Shown one piece after another: positions 38,925 to 49,460 of a stretch of DNA of 64,000 nucleotides. The position numbers and the translations under genes were made by a program. Source of the DNA: Acholoe squamosa. Its lineage: Eukaryota; Annelida; Polychaeta; Phyllodocida; Polynoidae. The DNA lies in assembly GCA_949317995.1 (NCBI GenBank), contig OX439036.1:23720854-23784853 (forward strand), read 5' to 3'. The notes beneath the pieces are model-generated. The model was not told the DNA's origin and ran no database searches. It saw nothing but the letters and a program-made list of their open reading frames with translations. Each line of letters opens with the position of its first letter. Within the stretch, counting starts at the first letter, position 1.

Positions 38925-39620
38925 GTTTTGTTGACGAAGCGGGTAGCTGCCCCGATGTACCTGACATACTTTCGGCTGAAGAACTAGGTCAAATACAGGT
39001 CGAACAAGGAATGGCCGGATGGGGTGGGTCCCAAAGGGGTGGGTATCGCTATAGAAAATCAATTGATTCTTATTTATTTCGGACAAAATAGCGAAATTAG
39101 GCATGGCATGTTCATCTAGGATATCTAAGGATGTTTTCCTGTTAATAACTCCACCTTCCACCATTGGATTCTATGCTAACGTTGTGTGTAAACTTCAGGT
39201 ATGTCGGACAACTTTTTCAAATCCTCCATGTGTAGTGGTTTCTAGAACTGGTTGGCTTGGTATAGTGGACAGTGAGCTCGTCTCCTGCCACAGCGGCCGG
39301 GGTTTAACTGGAAAATTATGGCGTGGTTGACTTTGTATGCTTCGCCAATTTATTAACATGTCCAGATTGAAACCAGTACCTTCTTGAAGACGAACAAAAG
39401 GTCTGAGAGTGCATTATGGCTGGATAAGGAACTGGGGTTATGACCAAAAAAGCACTGTCCAGGCCCAAATCGTGAGATAAACTTCTATAAAAAGATTATA
39501 GGGATTAAACTAAGCACAAGCTGGTGACAGGCATAGGGGGCAAGGTACTAAGTAGTAGGTGTGCAGGTGAGATACAATATGTAATATGATATCTTATATG
39601 CTTATACTGCCTCAGAACCA
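38925..39620 (+). repeat. Tandem duplicate of 37,863-38,900
   Basis: From GTTTTGTTGACGAAGCGGG (38,925) to GATTAAACTA (39,512) the sequence is almost identical to 37,862-38,452. It then joins GCACAAGCTGGTGACAGG, repeating 38,798-38,900. The duplicate therefore lacks the interval 38,453-38,797. High identity implies a recent event, later than the duplication that produced copies A and B. Confidence 0.85.
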
Positions 39621-41023
39621 GTTTTAGTCTGTAAAATGTAATTAAATTCCCTCTTTTTACAGTGTTTTACATATTTTCTTCTCTTTCTTTAATATCATAA
39701 ACTTGATATACAGGTGCACCTGCAGAAATATTGTCTGATATAGAACAAAACCTTTTCCTCTCCTTGCCCTCTGTCCCTATACACAGGATGGCAAACTAAA
39801 CTGTTGCATGACCCACAAACTATAAAATCCAATTTATAGAACATCTGATGCCATCTACATAAAACAGGTGTATTTTACCAAGCACCAAAAGCCAACCTCC
39901 TGGGCTGTTTTTTCAGCACTGAGGTGCACACATTTTGCTCATACCAGAGTGATTGCCCACTTTAAATTTCCCGATAACAGCTGGGGTTTGGCCTGATCAA
40001 TCAAGGGGAAATTGCCTTTTTTGAAGATGACCTTTTTTTTTACACTGGGCAGTGATGAGTAGAAGCATCTAGGATTCACAGAGTGAAGATTGTTTAAGGT
40101 GGGCACGGTCACAGGGGATGAGGGCCAGGGGCAGTGAGTAGTCTTTATTTATTTACTTGATTGTGGTGGGATGGTCTTGGGATGAAGAAGAAAGGTCATG
40201 TTTAGTGCTGTAAGGCTAATCAGCAGGCAGGGTGAGGGTGTTGAGATGAGATACCAGGTGATGCATCAGGTATTACTGTATGTAAGTATCATACCCTAGC
40301 ACTGCCTAGATGGTTGCCTGCTAAACAAGAACAAGAAAGCAAGCAAACAAGGCCTTTGTAGATACAATTGTGCTAGGGTGGTCAATACATGAAAGGGTGC
40401 GACTCCTGACTCTAAGTTAAATTATGTGGTGGGAGAGAAGATTTGGCCAGCAATATTCGAGTTCAAATGTTTCCCCATGCACCATTCAAAAGGGATGTCT
40501 AGTAGAACACCTATCGATAATGGTTTGTAGAACCAAACATCATGTGCAGGAGATCATTTCAGAAAGAATTTTTAATCATTTTGAAATGCCCTACAGAGCA
40601 AAATAAAATAGTAACCTTAATCATATGAGGCTCTCAGTTATCAAATACTCAGTGATAATTTAGTGCAAGACAATACTAATGCAGTGATCTATAATGGTGT
40701 TACTGAAGCTTAATACTAGATCACTGAATGGAGGGGGAGTATGTGGGAATCTATGATATAATTAACTAGTGGTCCAACATATATCCTTGCCTCTGCCAAC
40801 TCTTCCAAGCCAAAGGCCAAATCTCTTAAACCCAGGATATAGGTACAAATGAACAGAAGAGCCTTGTCTATATGATCACCATATTCGTATTAGGAACATC
40901 CAGGCTTTCAATACTAATGACATAGGTGATTCATTAGCTCTCAGTTCTCAGTTTTCATCCGGAGATGTATAGATCTAATTTGAGAAGAAATAGTGGGATG
41001 GGACCTGGTCTAAACAGCACTAG
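39621..41023 (+). other. Unique-looking part of duplication copy A, no gene
   Basis: Aligns with 62,385-63,683 of copy B with scattered differences. No gene, RNA gene or internal repeat supported. It ends with CTAG, the left target duplication of the LTR retrotransposon. Confidence 0.6.
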
Positions 41024-41399
41024 TGTAGAGGTACATAACATATAAACCATAGCGTTGGGTACCGTCTGACGTGGCGGGTGAGTCGAGTCGTCGGACGTTC
41101 CTCAGGTTCCGGATAGGTGGCAGCACCGATCCGGGTCTGTGGGGACATCTGACGACGAACACCTGGGTCCTTATATAAAGCCCAGGGCTCAGCCGCTACG
41201 TCAGAGGCCCTTCTGGCCTCCGAAGCATGTAGAACACCATTGATAATTATTAGCTGCCCCCTCCATACTATCGGGTAGCCGTGAGTGTGCATTCGTAATA
41301 AAATCTATCCGTTGGCATACACTTGAAACACCGTCTTACTCTTTCTTTCCGAATCGTAAGACCCGAACCCCCAGGTCCGTAAGGCCACAACCCCTTACA
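41024..41399 (+). repeat. 5' LTR (376 bp)
   Basis: Starts TGTAGAGG, ends CCCTTACA. Contains TATATAAA at 41,172-41,179 and AATAAAA at 41,297-41,303, giving a likely U3-R-U5 layout with promoter and polyadenylation signal. It differs from the 3' LTR at one base (CCGGG here, CTGGG there). Confidence 0.95.
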
Positions 41400-41400
41400 C

Positions 41401-41415
41401 TGGTGCTGTGACCAG
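41401..41415 (+). promoter_or_regulatory. Primer binding site
   Basis: TGGTGCTGTGACCAG begins one base after the 5' LTR. TGG pairs with the CCA end of a tRNA, as expected for a first-strand primer site. I cannot assign the tRNA without a tRNA set from the host. Confidence 0.75.
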
Positions 41416-41424
41416 TTAATTCTG

Positions 41425-44319
41425 GTGTATAGCCCGGACGTTATAACGTCCGAACGGCTAGTACATGGGTTAGATAGCCTCGCGGAAGCTAACCCAGCAG
41501 GGCAATTAGTTGCCCAGGAGAATGGCAATGGATCATTAGTGCTCCAAACCCATTCGAACTCCCGAGATGCAGAATCCACATCTTGGAGAGATCCCGAACC
41601 TCACTATAATGATAGTGAGGAGAATCTACCAGACTCTGTATGACGTGAACAATCCATACAGAGGCAGAGTAACTTGATAAACCAACAATCACTTGTTGAC
41701 GAATTGAGTAATTCGATGTTCGAAGTTGGTGGTAGTACTAACCCAGAACATCCGGCGCCAATGCCAAAAAGGGTAACATTTGGAAAACTACCTTATAGAT
41801 TACCCAGACCCGGGCTACCCATATTAGATTACAGCGCTATAGATGGCGACTTATCCTATGCGGTACCGGAAGGTGAGGAATTTAAACGACCGGATGTCCT
41901 GTTGTTAAATGAAACCTATTTAACTTTGAACGAGAACCTAAATACCTTGGTCAAAGCTAAAGATGAAGTATTCAATGAAAAACTTCAGCTGGAAGAGGAC
42001 CTGACTGGCATGCTAAGCGAATTCGAAGCCAGAAGGAGTGAGTACATGAAGGAACTAGAAAATGAAGAAATAAAACTTCAAGAAATGAGAAAGTCATTCA
42101 ATAAAGAATATGACAATAGACACATTCGTATCCAAACATACATAGATACAAACGATCAACTAAGTCTTGATAAGGCAAATTACGAATCCGAAATATGCCA
42201 TTATCAGAGCGAGTTAGAGAAATTGAAACTTCAGTGTAGTAAACAAGCTGAAGACAATGAAACCATCCAGGTAGGCATTATAGCTTACAACAAACAACTG
42301 GAGGAGGAAAGACAGAAACTCACGAATGAGCTTCAGGAATTGCAGACTACTGCAATAACCCTAGACAAATATGTGGAAGCCGCCCAATTGACTATAGGTA
42401 CTATAGATCCAACTGTGGTGTCTACAATGTTGGCAAAAACATCTAAAAATGCAACTCCAACTAGATACAACCTATTTGTTGACGATGGGGCTGATAAGAA
42501 TGTAGTATCCGGAATCTATAAGAAACCGGATGATACCGCAGGTAATGGAAATGCACCTACACCAGCAGCTCCTATGCTGGATACAATAGGTCCGGCACCG
42601 CCAATACCAGATTTGAGTCATAAAATTAAAGCGACTCACGATAGTGCTATTGGTGCTAACAATAATACACCCGTAGCGCAACCGAGAGTACCGGGACCAC
42701 CGAGACATATGCTAACGCCACCTTCATATTTCTCTCAACCCGGCCATAGTACACCAGCAGGCCCAAGATTACCGAACCCATCTTCGGGTCAAGGTAATGG
42801 TCCTAATGATGGACGTTTTCCCAGACCGAACCCTCCACAAACCAATGTTAAGGGCGGTACGTACCAACCAAGAACAACTTCCTATGGATATAGATATAAT
42901 TATAATCCGGCAGGAAGTAGTAATTACCAAAATGGTAATACCTATAATCAGGGATGGAATCAAAACAATTCTTACCCTAGGTATGCATCTTCCGGAACAT
43001 CTGCAAATGCCGGTTATAGTGGCGGATGCCCTAGCGGTTCACCCGGGCACTACCCTAATAACGGTCCACCAGGAGGAAATCCTCCAGGCGGCCCAGGAGG
43101 ATCTGGATCCGGAGGATCAGGATCGGGAGGAGATGGCAGGAAGCCAAACAGAAGAACTTCCATGCCTGCAGGGATGCAAACCATCTTTGATAGAAGCCAA
43201 TGCATCCAAAACCTTGGCATTGACTGCTACCGAAAGGGAGCAGATGGCATGGAAGTCATGAACTGGAGCATGCGAGAAGCAGATAGACTACGCGGATGTA
43301 ATAATCCAGCACGTAGACAGGCACGGATACCCCCTCCGTATGATTCCAATGATCCATGGAAGGATAGGTATCAAGCTTTTGTCGACGAAGTCAATTGTAG
43401 TGGCTGGACAAAAGAAGAAGCTCTGCCCTATTTGATCTGTTGGTTGAATAAAGGTGGAAAAGTAGCCCTCAACCAATGGAGAGCAGCATACGGAATATAC
43501 AGCACCTATGATCAATTGGTCGAATGTGCCGCATACCTATTCGGATCAATGGTTAGAGAGGATCCATGGGTAAGCTTCAAGAAAAGGACACAGAAACCTA
43601 AAGAATCTCACAAGGTCTTTGGTTTGGAGCTACAGGACTTGCTATCAAAAGCACGTCCGAATTGGGCTCATGACGATGACTGCTATCTACAGGAATTGTT
43701 TATACAATTCTACAATGGATTGCGGGATCCGGATCACAAACAAGTAGTTTGTGATTCTTGGAAGGATGACACTTCCTTCAGTGACCTGTTCATATCAATC
43801 AATGAACATGATATGAAGAAAAGATTGGTAGGTCTAGGACCTAACCCGGTAAGAGCAGCTCCGTTCCAATACGGAGGTACACCTGCTCCGGTATATGAAA
43901 CTTCCCAGTTAGCCCCGGTCGATTCGCATGAGGCTGATCAGGAGGACGAATATGTCTCCGATGAAAACGGAGAATATATTGGATCAGTCCAGGTAGCTGG
44001 AAAGTATTACCGACAGAAGCGGTATAGGAAGGTACATTCGAGAGGGAGGGGAGGATCCGTTGCTTCTGGACCGACCCAATCTGGCAATGCAACCTCTACG
44101 GCCAAGCCAACCGTGGCAGCCGCTGTTGCTCCGACTAATATGATGGAAACATTAATAGCCGGATTAACAGAAGCTCTGAAGAGACCGAGAGTTGATAAAT
44201 CTCAAAGGAGATGTTTCAGATGCCAGAAACTGGGGCATTATGCTCCCGAATGTATGGCTGAAAAACCTGTCCCTCGTAGACAGGAGAGTGTCTCTGGAAT
44301 AAGTACAGAGGAAAACTAA
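41425..44319 (+). CDS. gag: Gag polyprotein of the LTR retrotransposon (one in-frame TGA)
   Basis: Structural protein that packages element RNA. The main frame is open from 41,674 (first in-frame ATG at 41,716). The same frame is open upstream from 41,425, interrupted only by TGA at 41,641-41,643, so the N-terminus is uncertain. From 41,674 the order is: ~60 residues of leader, a long charged coiled-coil region (about residues 85-245), a Pro/Gly/Asn-rich linker (about 290-495), a capsid-like region with a DPWKDRYQAFVDEV start and many aromatic residues (about 555-720), and a C-terminal CCHC knuckle, CFRCQKLGHYAPEC, at residues 847-860. At about 880 residues it is much longer than common Ty3/gypsy Gags. 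The frame ends in TAA at 44,317, and the following pol frame overlaps it by 40 bases in the -1 register. Confidence 0.85.
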
Positions 44320-44333
44320 GGAGGGGTCTCCTG

Positions 44334-45338
44334 ATGGGCAAAGAAGGGGATCCCAGTGACAAATCTTGCCATGATATCACCATCCGTGATGATAGTTCGC
44401 ATGTAGTAGCAAACTCGCCTAGCACCGAGGTGGTTGTAGACACCCGGAAGGTTAGGGAAGCTGATATAACAGGTGCCACGGGAGCACAGGGGAAACCCAA
44501 TATCAGTAACGAGGTAGGCGGCTATGAATTAGCCAGGGTTGGTAGTGCCCACCTGCCCCCGGGTCATCCTTGTCTGGAATACCTGAAAGGATGTGGATCG
44601 ACTCCAGGTGTGAACAATGACGTTCCGATCATCACGGACATGCCCTCTGTTTTGAACGGAAGGCGGTGGTATGTTTGCCTCACTGTTAACAGAAGATCTG
44701 CCGAATTTCTTATGGATACGGGTGCTAGCCACTCTTGTATCTCCAAGAAGTTCTATGATCTTATCCCGGATGAACATGATACTCTCAAATCGGGAGGAAG
44801 TGCTCAGATGGCCGTTGGCAGTACCTTGCAGACGTATGGTAGAACTTGTGTAAAGCTACAATTGGATGGAGTACATGACTATGTCATGAGCGCCACCGTT
44901 GCGGATATAGCAGATGAGGGGATACTCGGGTTGGATTTCGCATCCCTGTATGGAGTTGTGTTGGAACCCCAATCAGGAGTGTTGAGTGTGAAATACCCGT
45001 ATCCTGTAAAGGTTAGATGTGTACTGAGACAAGTGAGCAGTATGGCTAGTGTGGCACACACTGTGCGAATCCCTCCGGGAGTAGCCTGTGATGTGCTGGT
45101 AAGAAGTGATCCTGCAATGCGCAATAAGCCTGCAGTGATAGAACCGGATGTAGCTACTCTGTCAAGTATCAGATTAATATCTGTAGACACTATCGTAGCA
45201 AATGCATCCTGGTCGGTAGTACCTGTCTCTAATACTGGAGACAGTACTATCTACCTGAAAAAGGGACAAGTTTTTGGAAACGTGACCCTTTCGGAAACTG
45301 TAACAGATAGTAAGTTAAACTTACAGAAGGTAACATGA
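44334..45338 (+). CDS. pol: Protease part of Pol (retropepsin), ended by TGA
   Basis: Aspartic protease that would cut Gag and Pol. The catalytic motif DTGASHSC lies at residues 128-135 (codons from 44,715), and the second family motif GILGLDF follows about 70 residues later. The frame is -1 relative to Gag and open from 44,280, so -1 frameshifting or re-initiation at the ATG 44,334, 15 bases after the Gag stop, are both possible. The frame ends at TGA 45,336-45,338, but coding-like sequence (DEISEDLL...) continues in the same frame, so the stop looks like a mutation or a readthrough site. About 65 bases later the frame changes before RT. Confidence 0.85.
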   Translation: MGKEGDPSDKSCHDITIRDDSSHVVANSPSTEVVVDTRKVREADITGATGAQGKPNISNEVGGYELARVGSAHLPPGHPCLEYLKGCGSTPGVNNDVPIITDMPSVLNGRRWYVCLTVNRRSAEFLMDTGASHSCISKKFYDLIPDEHDTLKSGGSAQMAVGSTLQTYGRTCVKLQLDGVHDYVMSATVADIADEGILGLDFASLYGVVLEPQSGVLSVKYPYPVKVRCVLRQVSSMASVAHTVRIPPGVACDVLVRSDPAMRNKPAVIEPDVATLSSIRLISVDTIVANASWSVVPVSNTGDSTIYLKKGQVFGNVTLSETVTDSKLNLQKVT

Positions 45339-45421
45339 AATGATGAAATTTCGGAAGACTTACTTAAGTTGTATGAAGAAACTTCATTAGAAGATCCGGA
45401 ACACCGGAAGAGTTCTATGAT

Positions 45422-46570
45422 ATGCTCTGTCAGTATAGGACTGCCTTTGCCAAACCTGGTGAAAAACTAGGTACGACAAATAAGGTAGTACATAAAATAG
45501 ATACTGGAGATGCGGAACCCTTTAAAATACCGTATAGACGGTTACCTTTAGCGAAAAAGAGAGTAGCTGAAGAAGAAATAAACAAGATGTTGGAACAGGA
45601 TGTAATAGTCCCTTCCAAAAGTCCATGGAGTAGTCCTGTGTGTATGGTAACAAAGAAAGACGGTACTATCTGCTTTTGCATAGACTACAGGAAGCTGAAT
45701 GGAGTAACGAAAAAGAATTCGTATCCATTACCGAGAATAGACGAAACCATTGACTCTTTAGGAGGAAACAGTTGGTTTTGTACCCTAGACTTGCAATCAG
45801 GTTACTGGCAAGTGGGGATGAATCCTTCAGATATGGAGAAAACTGCATTTTCGAGTCATATTGGATTATTCCAATATAACGTAATGCCGTTTGGTTTGTG
45901 CAATGCACCAGCAACATTTGAAGCAATGATGGAAACAATCCTAAGTGATTTATTGTGGAAAAGATGTCTTGTATACCTTGACGATGTCATAGTCTTCGGA
46001 AAAACATTCGAAGAGTGTTCTAATAACCTAAAAATGGTATTAGAACGTATTATTTCTAATGGTCTCAAACTGAAACCCAAGAAATGCCACATGTTTAGAA
46101 AGTCCATAAATTATTTGGGCCGCATCATTAGTGATGAAGGAATAAAAGCTGATCCAGAGAAAATCGAATCAGTTACGAATTGGAATAGACCTAAAACACC
46201 CAAAGAAGTGAGGTCCTTTTTAGGATTCTGTTCCTATTATAGGGAATTTATTCCGAATTATTCTAGAGTCAGTTACCCATTACAAGCAATAGCTAACTGG
46301 ACTCCAGGAAGTACCAAGAAAAAATTTCCTTGGACGCATGAACAGGAATCTGCTTTTCAAAAGCTAAAAGACCTGTTCACGAGTACTCCGGTATTACAAT
46401 ACCCAAATGAAACGGATCATTTCATACTGGATACTGATGCTAGTAATGATAGCATTGGTGCAGCTCTCTCGCAAGTCCAAAATGGGAGAGAGGTACCTAT
46501 TGCCTTTGCCAACAATACACTGAGCAAAACTCAAAACGCAATTACTGCACAACCAAAAGAGAGTTGTTAG
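45422..46570 (+). CDS. pol: Reverse transcriptase and start of RNase H, truncated by frameshift
   Basis: Copies element RNA into DNA. RT motifs in order: a DVIVPSKSPWSSPV block, DYRKLNG, LDLQSGYWQV, FGLCNAPATFE, and the catalytic YLDD with the Asp pair at 45,980-45,985 (residues 187-188). RNase H starts at ILDTDASNDSIGAAL. The frame stops at TAG 46,568 just after a GAGAG, where an AG dinucleotide duplication has shifted the frame; RNase H continues in the next frame. The start at 45,422 is only the first ATG after another frame break near 45,400, because coding-like residues precede it. Confidence 0.9.
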   Translation: MLCQYRTAFAKPGEKLGTTNKVVHKIDTGDAEPFKIPYRRLPLAKKRVAEEEINKMLEQDVIVPSKSPWSSPVCMVTKKDGTICFCIDYRKLNGVTKKNSYPLPRIDETIDSLGGNSWFCTLDLQSGYWQVGMNPSDMEKTAFSSHIGLFQYNVMPFGLCNAPATFEAMMETILSDLLWKRCLVYLDDVIVFGKTFEECSNNLKMVLERIISNGLKLKPKKCHMFRKSINYLGRIISDEGIKADPEKIESVTNWNRPKTPKEVRSFLGFCSYYREFIPNYSRVSYPLQAIANWTPGSTKKKFPWTHEQESAFQKLKDLFTSTPVLQYPNETDHFILDTDASNDSIGAALSQVQNGREVPIAFANNTLSKTQNAITAQPKESC

Positions 46571-47712
46571 CAGTAGTCGTATATACCAAGAAGTTCAAAC
46601 ATTTTCTATGGGGAACGAACTTTACTTTACGTACGGATCACTCCTCTTTAAGATGGCTACTGAACTTCCGAGATGCTGAAGGAATGTTAGGCCGATGGCT
46701 AGCCCATCTATCCGAATATGGGCTTGAACATCACCAGATTCAGCATAGACCTGGAGTGAAGCATTTAAATGCTGATGCTTTATCTCGAATACCAATCCGG
46801 AAATGTGATAATCCTGATTGTACTGATTGTGGAGCTCATAGGGCAGTGTTAGCAGGGATTCGAAGACCATTCGAACCCCTAGTTGCCAGTATACTGGATT
46901 GGTCTATGGATCACATACGACGTTTCCAGGAAGCTGACTCGATAACTGCGCAGCCACTGCAATTAGTACCAAAGGGTATACATCCAGTTAGACCCGAGGT
47001 CTCTCTGGAAAATCGAGAAATGAGAATGTTTCTTGCTCAATGGACCGAGCTTGAAGTCTGGAAAGGCGTGTTATACCGTTGGAAGCCATGTAATAATGGT
47101 GAGAAAATCATGCAAGTGGTGATACCACATGCCATGAGACATGACATTATGTACTTCTGTCATGGACATCGGACCAGTGGTCATTTCGGAAGGAAACGCT
47201 CGTTAGCACGACTTTCCAAGAAATACTATTGGCCTGGCATGACAAGAGACTTTCAAAGATGGGTAACCACCTGTCCGGATTGTTGTAAAAACAAACCCGG
47301 ACCCGGGATAGGCAAACTTCCCCTATCCCAAGAACTTTTCGGAGTTAGATTTGCAAGAATCGGGGTAGATATCATTAGTGGATTGAATACAACCCCTAAT
47401 GATAATACCTGTATGATGGTAGTGTGTGATTATTATACAAAATACACTAAAGTATTTCCACCGGACCACAAAGCAGTTACTTGTGCCGAAGCCTTTGTAA
47501 AAGGTTGGGTACTAAGTTTCGGTGTACCATTAATGTTACACAGTGACCAAGGCAGAGAATTCGAATCAAATCTCTGGCAGGGTATGTGCGAATACTTAGC
47601 TATTTGCAAGACTAGAACCAACCCGTATAGGCCACAAAGCGACGGATTGGTAGAAAGGTTCAATAGAACCCTTATCCAAGTCCTAAAGTCACTCTTCAAC
47701 ACATGCTTATAA
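46564..47712 (+). CDS. pol: Rest of RNase H and integrase core, frame broken at the end
   Basis: Begins with the remainder of RNase H (RTDHSSLRWLL, HRPGVKHLNADALSR), then the integrase. The HHCC zinc finger is HGHRTSGHFG...CPDC. The catalytic DDE triad is Asp 269 (GVDII), Asp 328 (HSDQG) and Glu 364 (VERFN), that is D,D-35-E. The frame ends at TAA 47,710, where a short deletion of roughly 15-20 codons plus a frame change is inferred because the usual region between KSLF and AYNSMVHSS is missing. Confidence 0.9.
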   Translation: MLAVVVYTKKFKHFLWGTNFTLRTDHSSLRWLLNFRDAEGMLGRWLAHLSEYGLEHHQIQHRPGVKHLNADALSRIPIRKCDNPDCTDCGAHRAVLAGIRRPFEPLVASILDWSMDHIRRFQEADSITAQPLQLVPKGIHPVRPEVSLENREMRMFLAQWTELEVWKGVLYRWKPCNNGEKIMQVVIPHAMRHDIMYFCHGHRTSGHFGRKRSLARLSKKYYWPGMTRDFQRWVTTCPDCCKNKPGPGIGKLPLSQELFGVRFARIGVDIISGLNTTPNDNTCMMVVCDYYTKYTKVFPPDHKAVTCAEAFVKGWVLSFGVPLMLHSDQGREFESNLWQGMCEYLAICKTRTNPYRPQSDGLVERFNRTLIQVLKSLFNTCL

Positions 47713-47716
47713 CAGT

Positions 47717-47851
47717 ATGGTACATTCAAGTACAAATTGTACTCCGAACCTTTTAGTATTTGGAGAGGATTTGATAATACCTGCCGACCTAGTATTTGGA
47801 GTCGTAGGGATGGACCCGGAACTACCTTGCCATGTAGTTTTTGTGGAATGC
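47717..47851 (+). pseudogene. pol: Integrase continuation, interrupted by a MITE
   Basis: The MVHSSTNCTPNLLVFGEDLI stretch and the PADLVFG motif belong to the C-terminal side of Ty3/gypsy integrases. The frame runs into the TTAA-flanked MITE at 47,852 and resumes in phase right after it at 48,571. The open frame drawn across the MITE to 48,109 is therefore chimeric. Confidence 0.85.
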
Positions 47852-48571
47852 TTAACCCTTAGGTGCCCAAGCGCGCATTTAAGCGCGGTTTTGTGCTTTA
47901 ATGCATGTATATTGAAAGACATTTTCATCCAGCCACTTCTACTGGTCCAATCTGCAAAGTTAGACCCTCTATGGAATGCTTATGACCTCCCGATTATGAT
48001 ACAACTATTCATTTGGCTGTATCTGCTTTATATCAGGCACAGTGCGTCAAAACTTGAAAATGAGTTGTCATTAATATGTGATTCATTAACAGGAATCCCT
48101 CCAGCTTAAATCTGATATGGTAACAAAATGATGATGGATCATACACACATAGGTTCCAATATTCCAATTATATTTTGCAGCAAGTGGTCATATCCTAAAG
48201 ATAAGCCATGCATTGTTTCTAGTACAACATATCATGTTTCCTGTGTGCCAGTACATGTAGATGCATGCAGGCAAATCAGCTTTGAAAGGTCTCAGGATTG
48301 GAGGGATTATGGATATATAGAGACCAAATACCACTAAATGACAACAAATGGAAGGTTTTGGTAACTATGGTTACTAGACCTGACCAGTAGTATCACATCC
48401 TTAACTGAAAGTCTTCACTGAGTTATGGGAATTAAGAAAATGTAATATGCCAAGCCCTTATCAAGGAAGAAGATCGAAATTACACATGGTCTTATAAAAC
48501 AAAAAATGAAATCGTGAAATAATGTAAAATAATGTAAAATCTTCAAATAATTCTGGGCACAAAAAGGTTAA
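47852..48571. mobile_element. piggyBac-like MITE (716 bp with one TSD) inside the integrase gene
   Basis: TTAA at 47,852-47,855 and 48,568-48,571 flank the insertion. The ends read CCCTTAGGTGCCCA and, on the other strand, CCTTTTTGTGCCCAGA, a piggyBac-like terminal type. Near the left end is a GCGCGC...GCGCGG pair around ATTTAA. Removing the insertion with one TTAA restores the integrase reading frame exactly. The small frames inside (48,128-48,337) are not credible genes. Confidence 0.9.
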
Positions 48572-49188
48572 GAGACAGATTTAAAAAGGCATATGAGTCT
48601 GTCCGAATTGATTTGGAGAAAAGTGCCAAATGGCAAAAAGCTGGATACGATACCGATCTAAAGCATCGGAAATTCCAATCCGGAGACAGAGTTCTAAGAC
48701 TACATGAACCACTTAGACACATAAAATTAGCGTCTAATTGGGATGGTCCCTTTACTGTAACACAAGTTATCAGTGATTGTACCGTAATTATAAAATCTGA
48801 CCTTGGTCGACTTTATAAGTCAAATGTGGCTAGATTAAGGAAATGGTCTGGGAGGGAGACCTCCACAGAAATGTATGGTGAAGGTTCCGGAAAGATCCTG
48901 AACCAGAATCGTATAATAGACCAGGTAAAGAACACTACAGTGAAGCGAGGCCGTGGTAGGCCTAAGAAGTGTTCCGAATCAGTGGCACCCACGCCAACAC
49001 CGATTAAGCGTGGGGGAGTTAAAAAAGTCTCGGCAGGTGAAGACAAGAAGAAGAGGAAAGGTGTCTCGAAGGCCAAGAAATACCTAGAAAAGGCTCTTCA
49101 GACTGTCAGGTCCGATAAAGAACTATCCGAGAAGGGGAGATACGTTCGTCGCAGCCCTCGAATTGCCCAGAGGACTGCAGTGACCTAA
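48572..49188 (+). CDS. pol: Integrase C-terminal part with GPF motif and AT-hook-like tail
   Basis: Continues the integrase in phase after the MITE. It has the FQSGDRVLRL...WDGPFTV pattern of the GPY/F module of Ty3/gypsy integrases. A basic tail includes KRGRGRPKK (codons near 48,943-48,969), which matches an AT-hook core (RGRP), and several KKRKG/KKxxx clusters. No chromodomain is visible. The AT-hook-like tail could bind AT-rich DNA and influence target choice, which is inference. The stop is TAA at 49,186. Confidence 0.8.
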
Positions 49189-49460
49189 CCTGTATACACA
49201 ACGGGTGTAATGTTTACATTTAGAGGAACGGATGACAACTGACCCGAAAGGCTTATTTGTTGCCGCCGCATGATGTACCAATGGGCAGTGGACGGATAAT
49301 CCGGTGGATTTGCTTAAGCTTTCCATAATCTCAACTTAAATCCCCAGACGAGTCATTCCTCAGAGTCTGTCTCTCAGTAGGCCGACTCCGTCTGTGTCGG
49401 CCCCGGCGCCGTAAAAGCCGGAAAAAGGAGTATCTTACTCCCGTGACAGATTCCCCAGTC
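49189..49460 (+). other. Spacer between integrase and the extra frame
   Basis: The frame of the downstream ORF is open here from 49,329 with a basic RLRLCRPRRRKSRKKEY stretch, but contains no ATG before 49,461. It could be an untranslated leader, a splice-acceptor region or the true N-terminus read by frameshift. Confidence 0.4.

Larger units (their letters stand above)
34575..41023 (+). repeat. Segmental duplication copy A, left part
   Basis: This stretch aligns with 60,490-63,683 (copy B) in the same orientation. Matching landmarks include ACTGAGAACTGATGAATTAATCATAGACAT, CAGACTGTATAAAATTATTT, AGTGAACACAGAA, CAGATTTGGCCAGCAATAT and GACCTGGTCTAAACAGCACTAG. Copy A is longer because of the insertions listed separately. 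I see no gene in it. Confidence 0.85.

Noticed and set aside
41020-41292. Minus-strand frame in the LTR, also present at 53,834-54,175
   Set aside because: Its conservation in two places is explained by LTR identity; no domain and no independent evidence for a gene.
44305-44319. Canonical -1 slippery heptamer at the gag-pol overlap
   Set aside because: GGAAAAC before the Gag stop does not fit the XXXYYYZ pattern in the Gag frame, so I make no claim about the mechanism.
47717-48109. 130-residue open frame as a separate gene
   Set aside because: Chimera: the first ~45 codons are integrase, the rest is MITE sequence.
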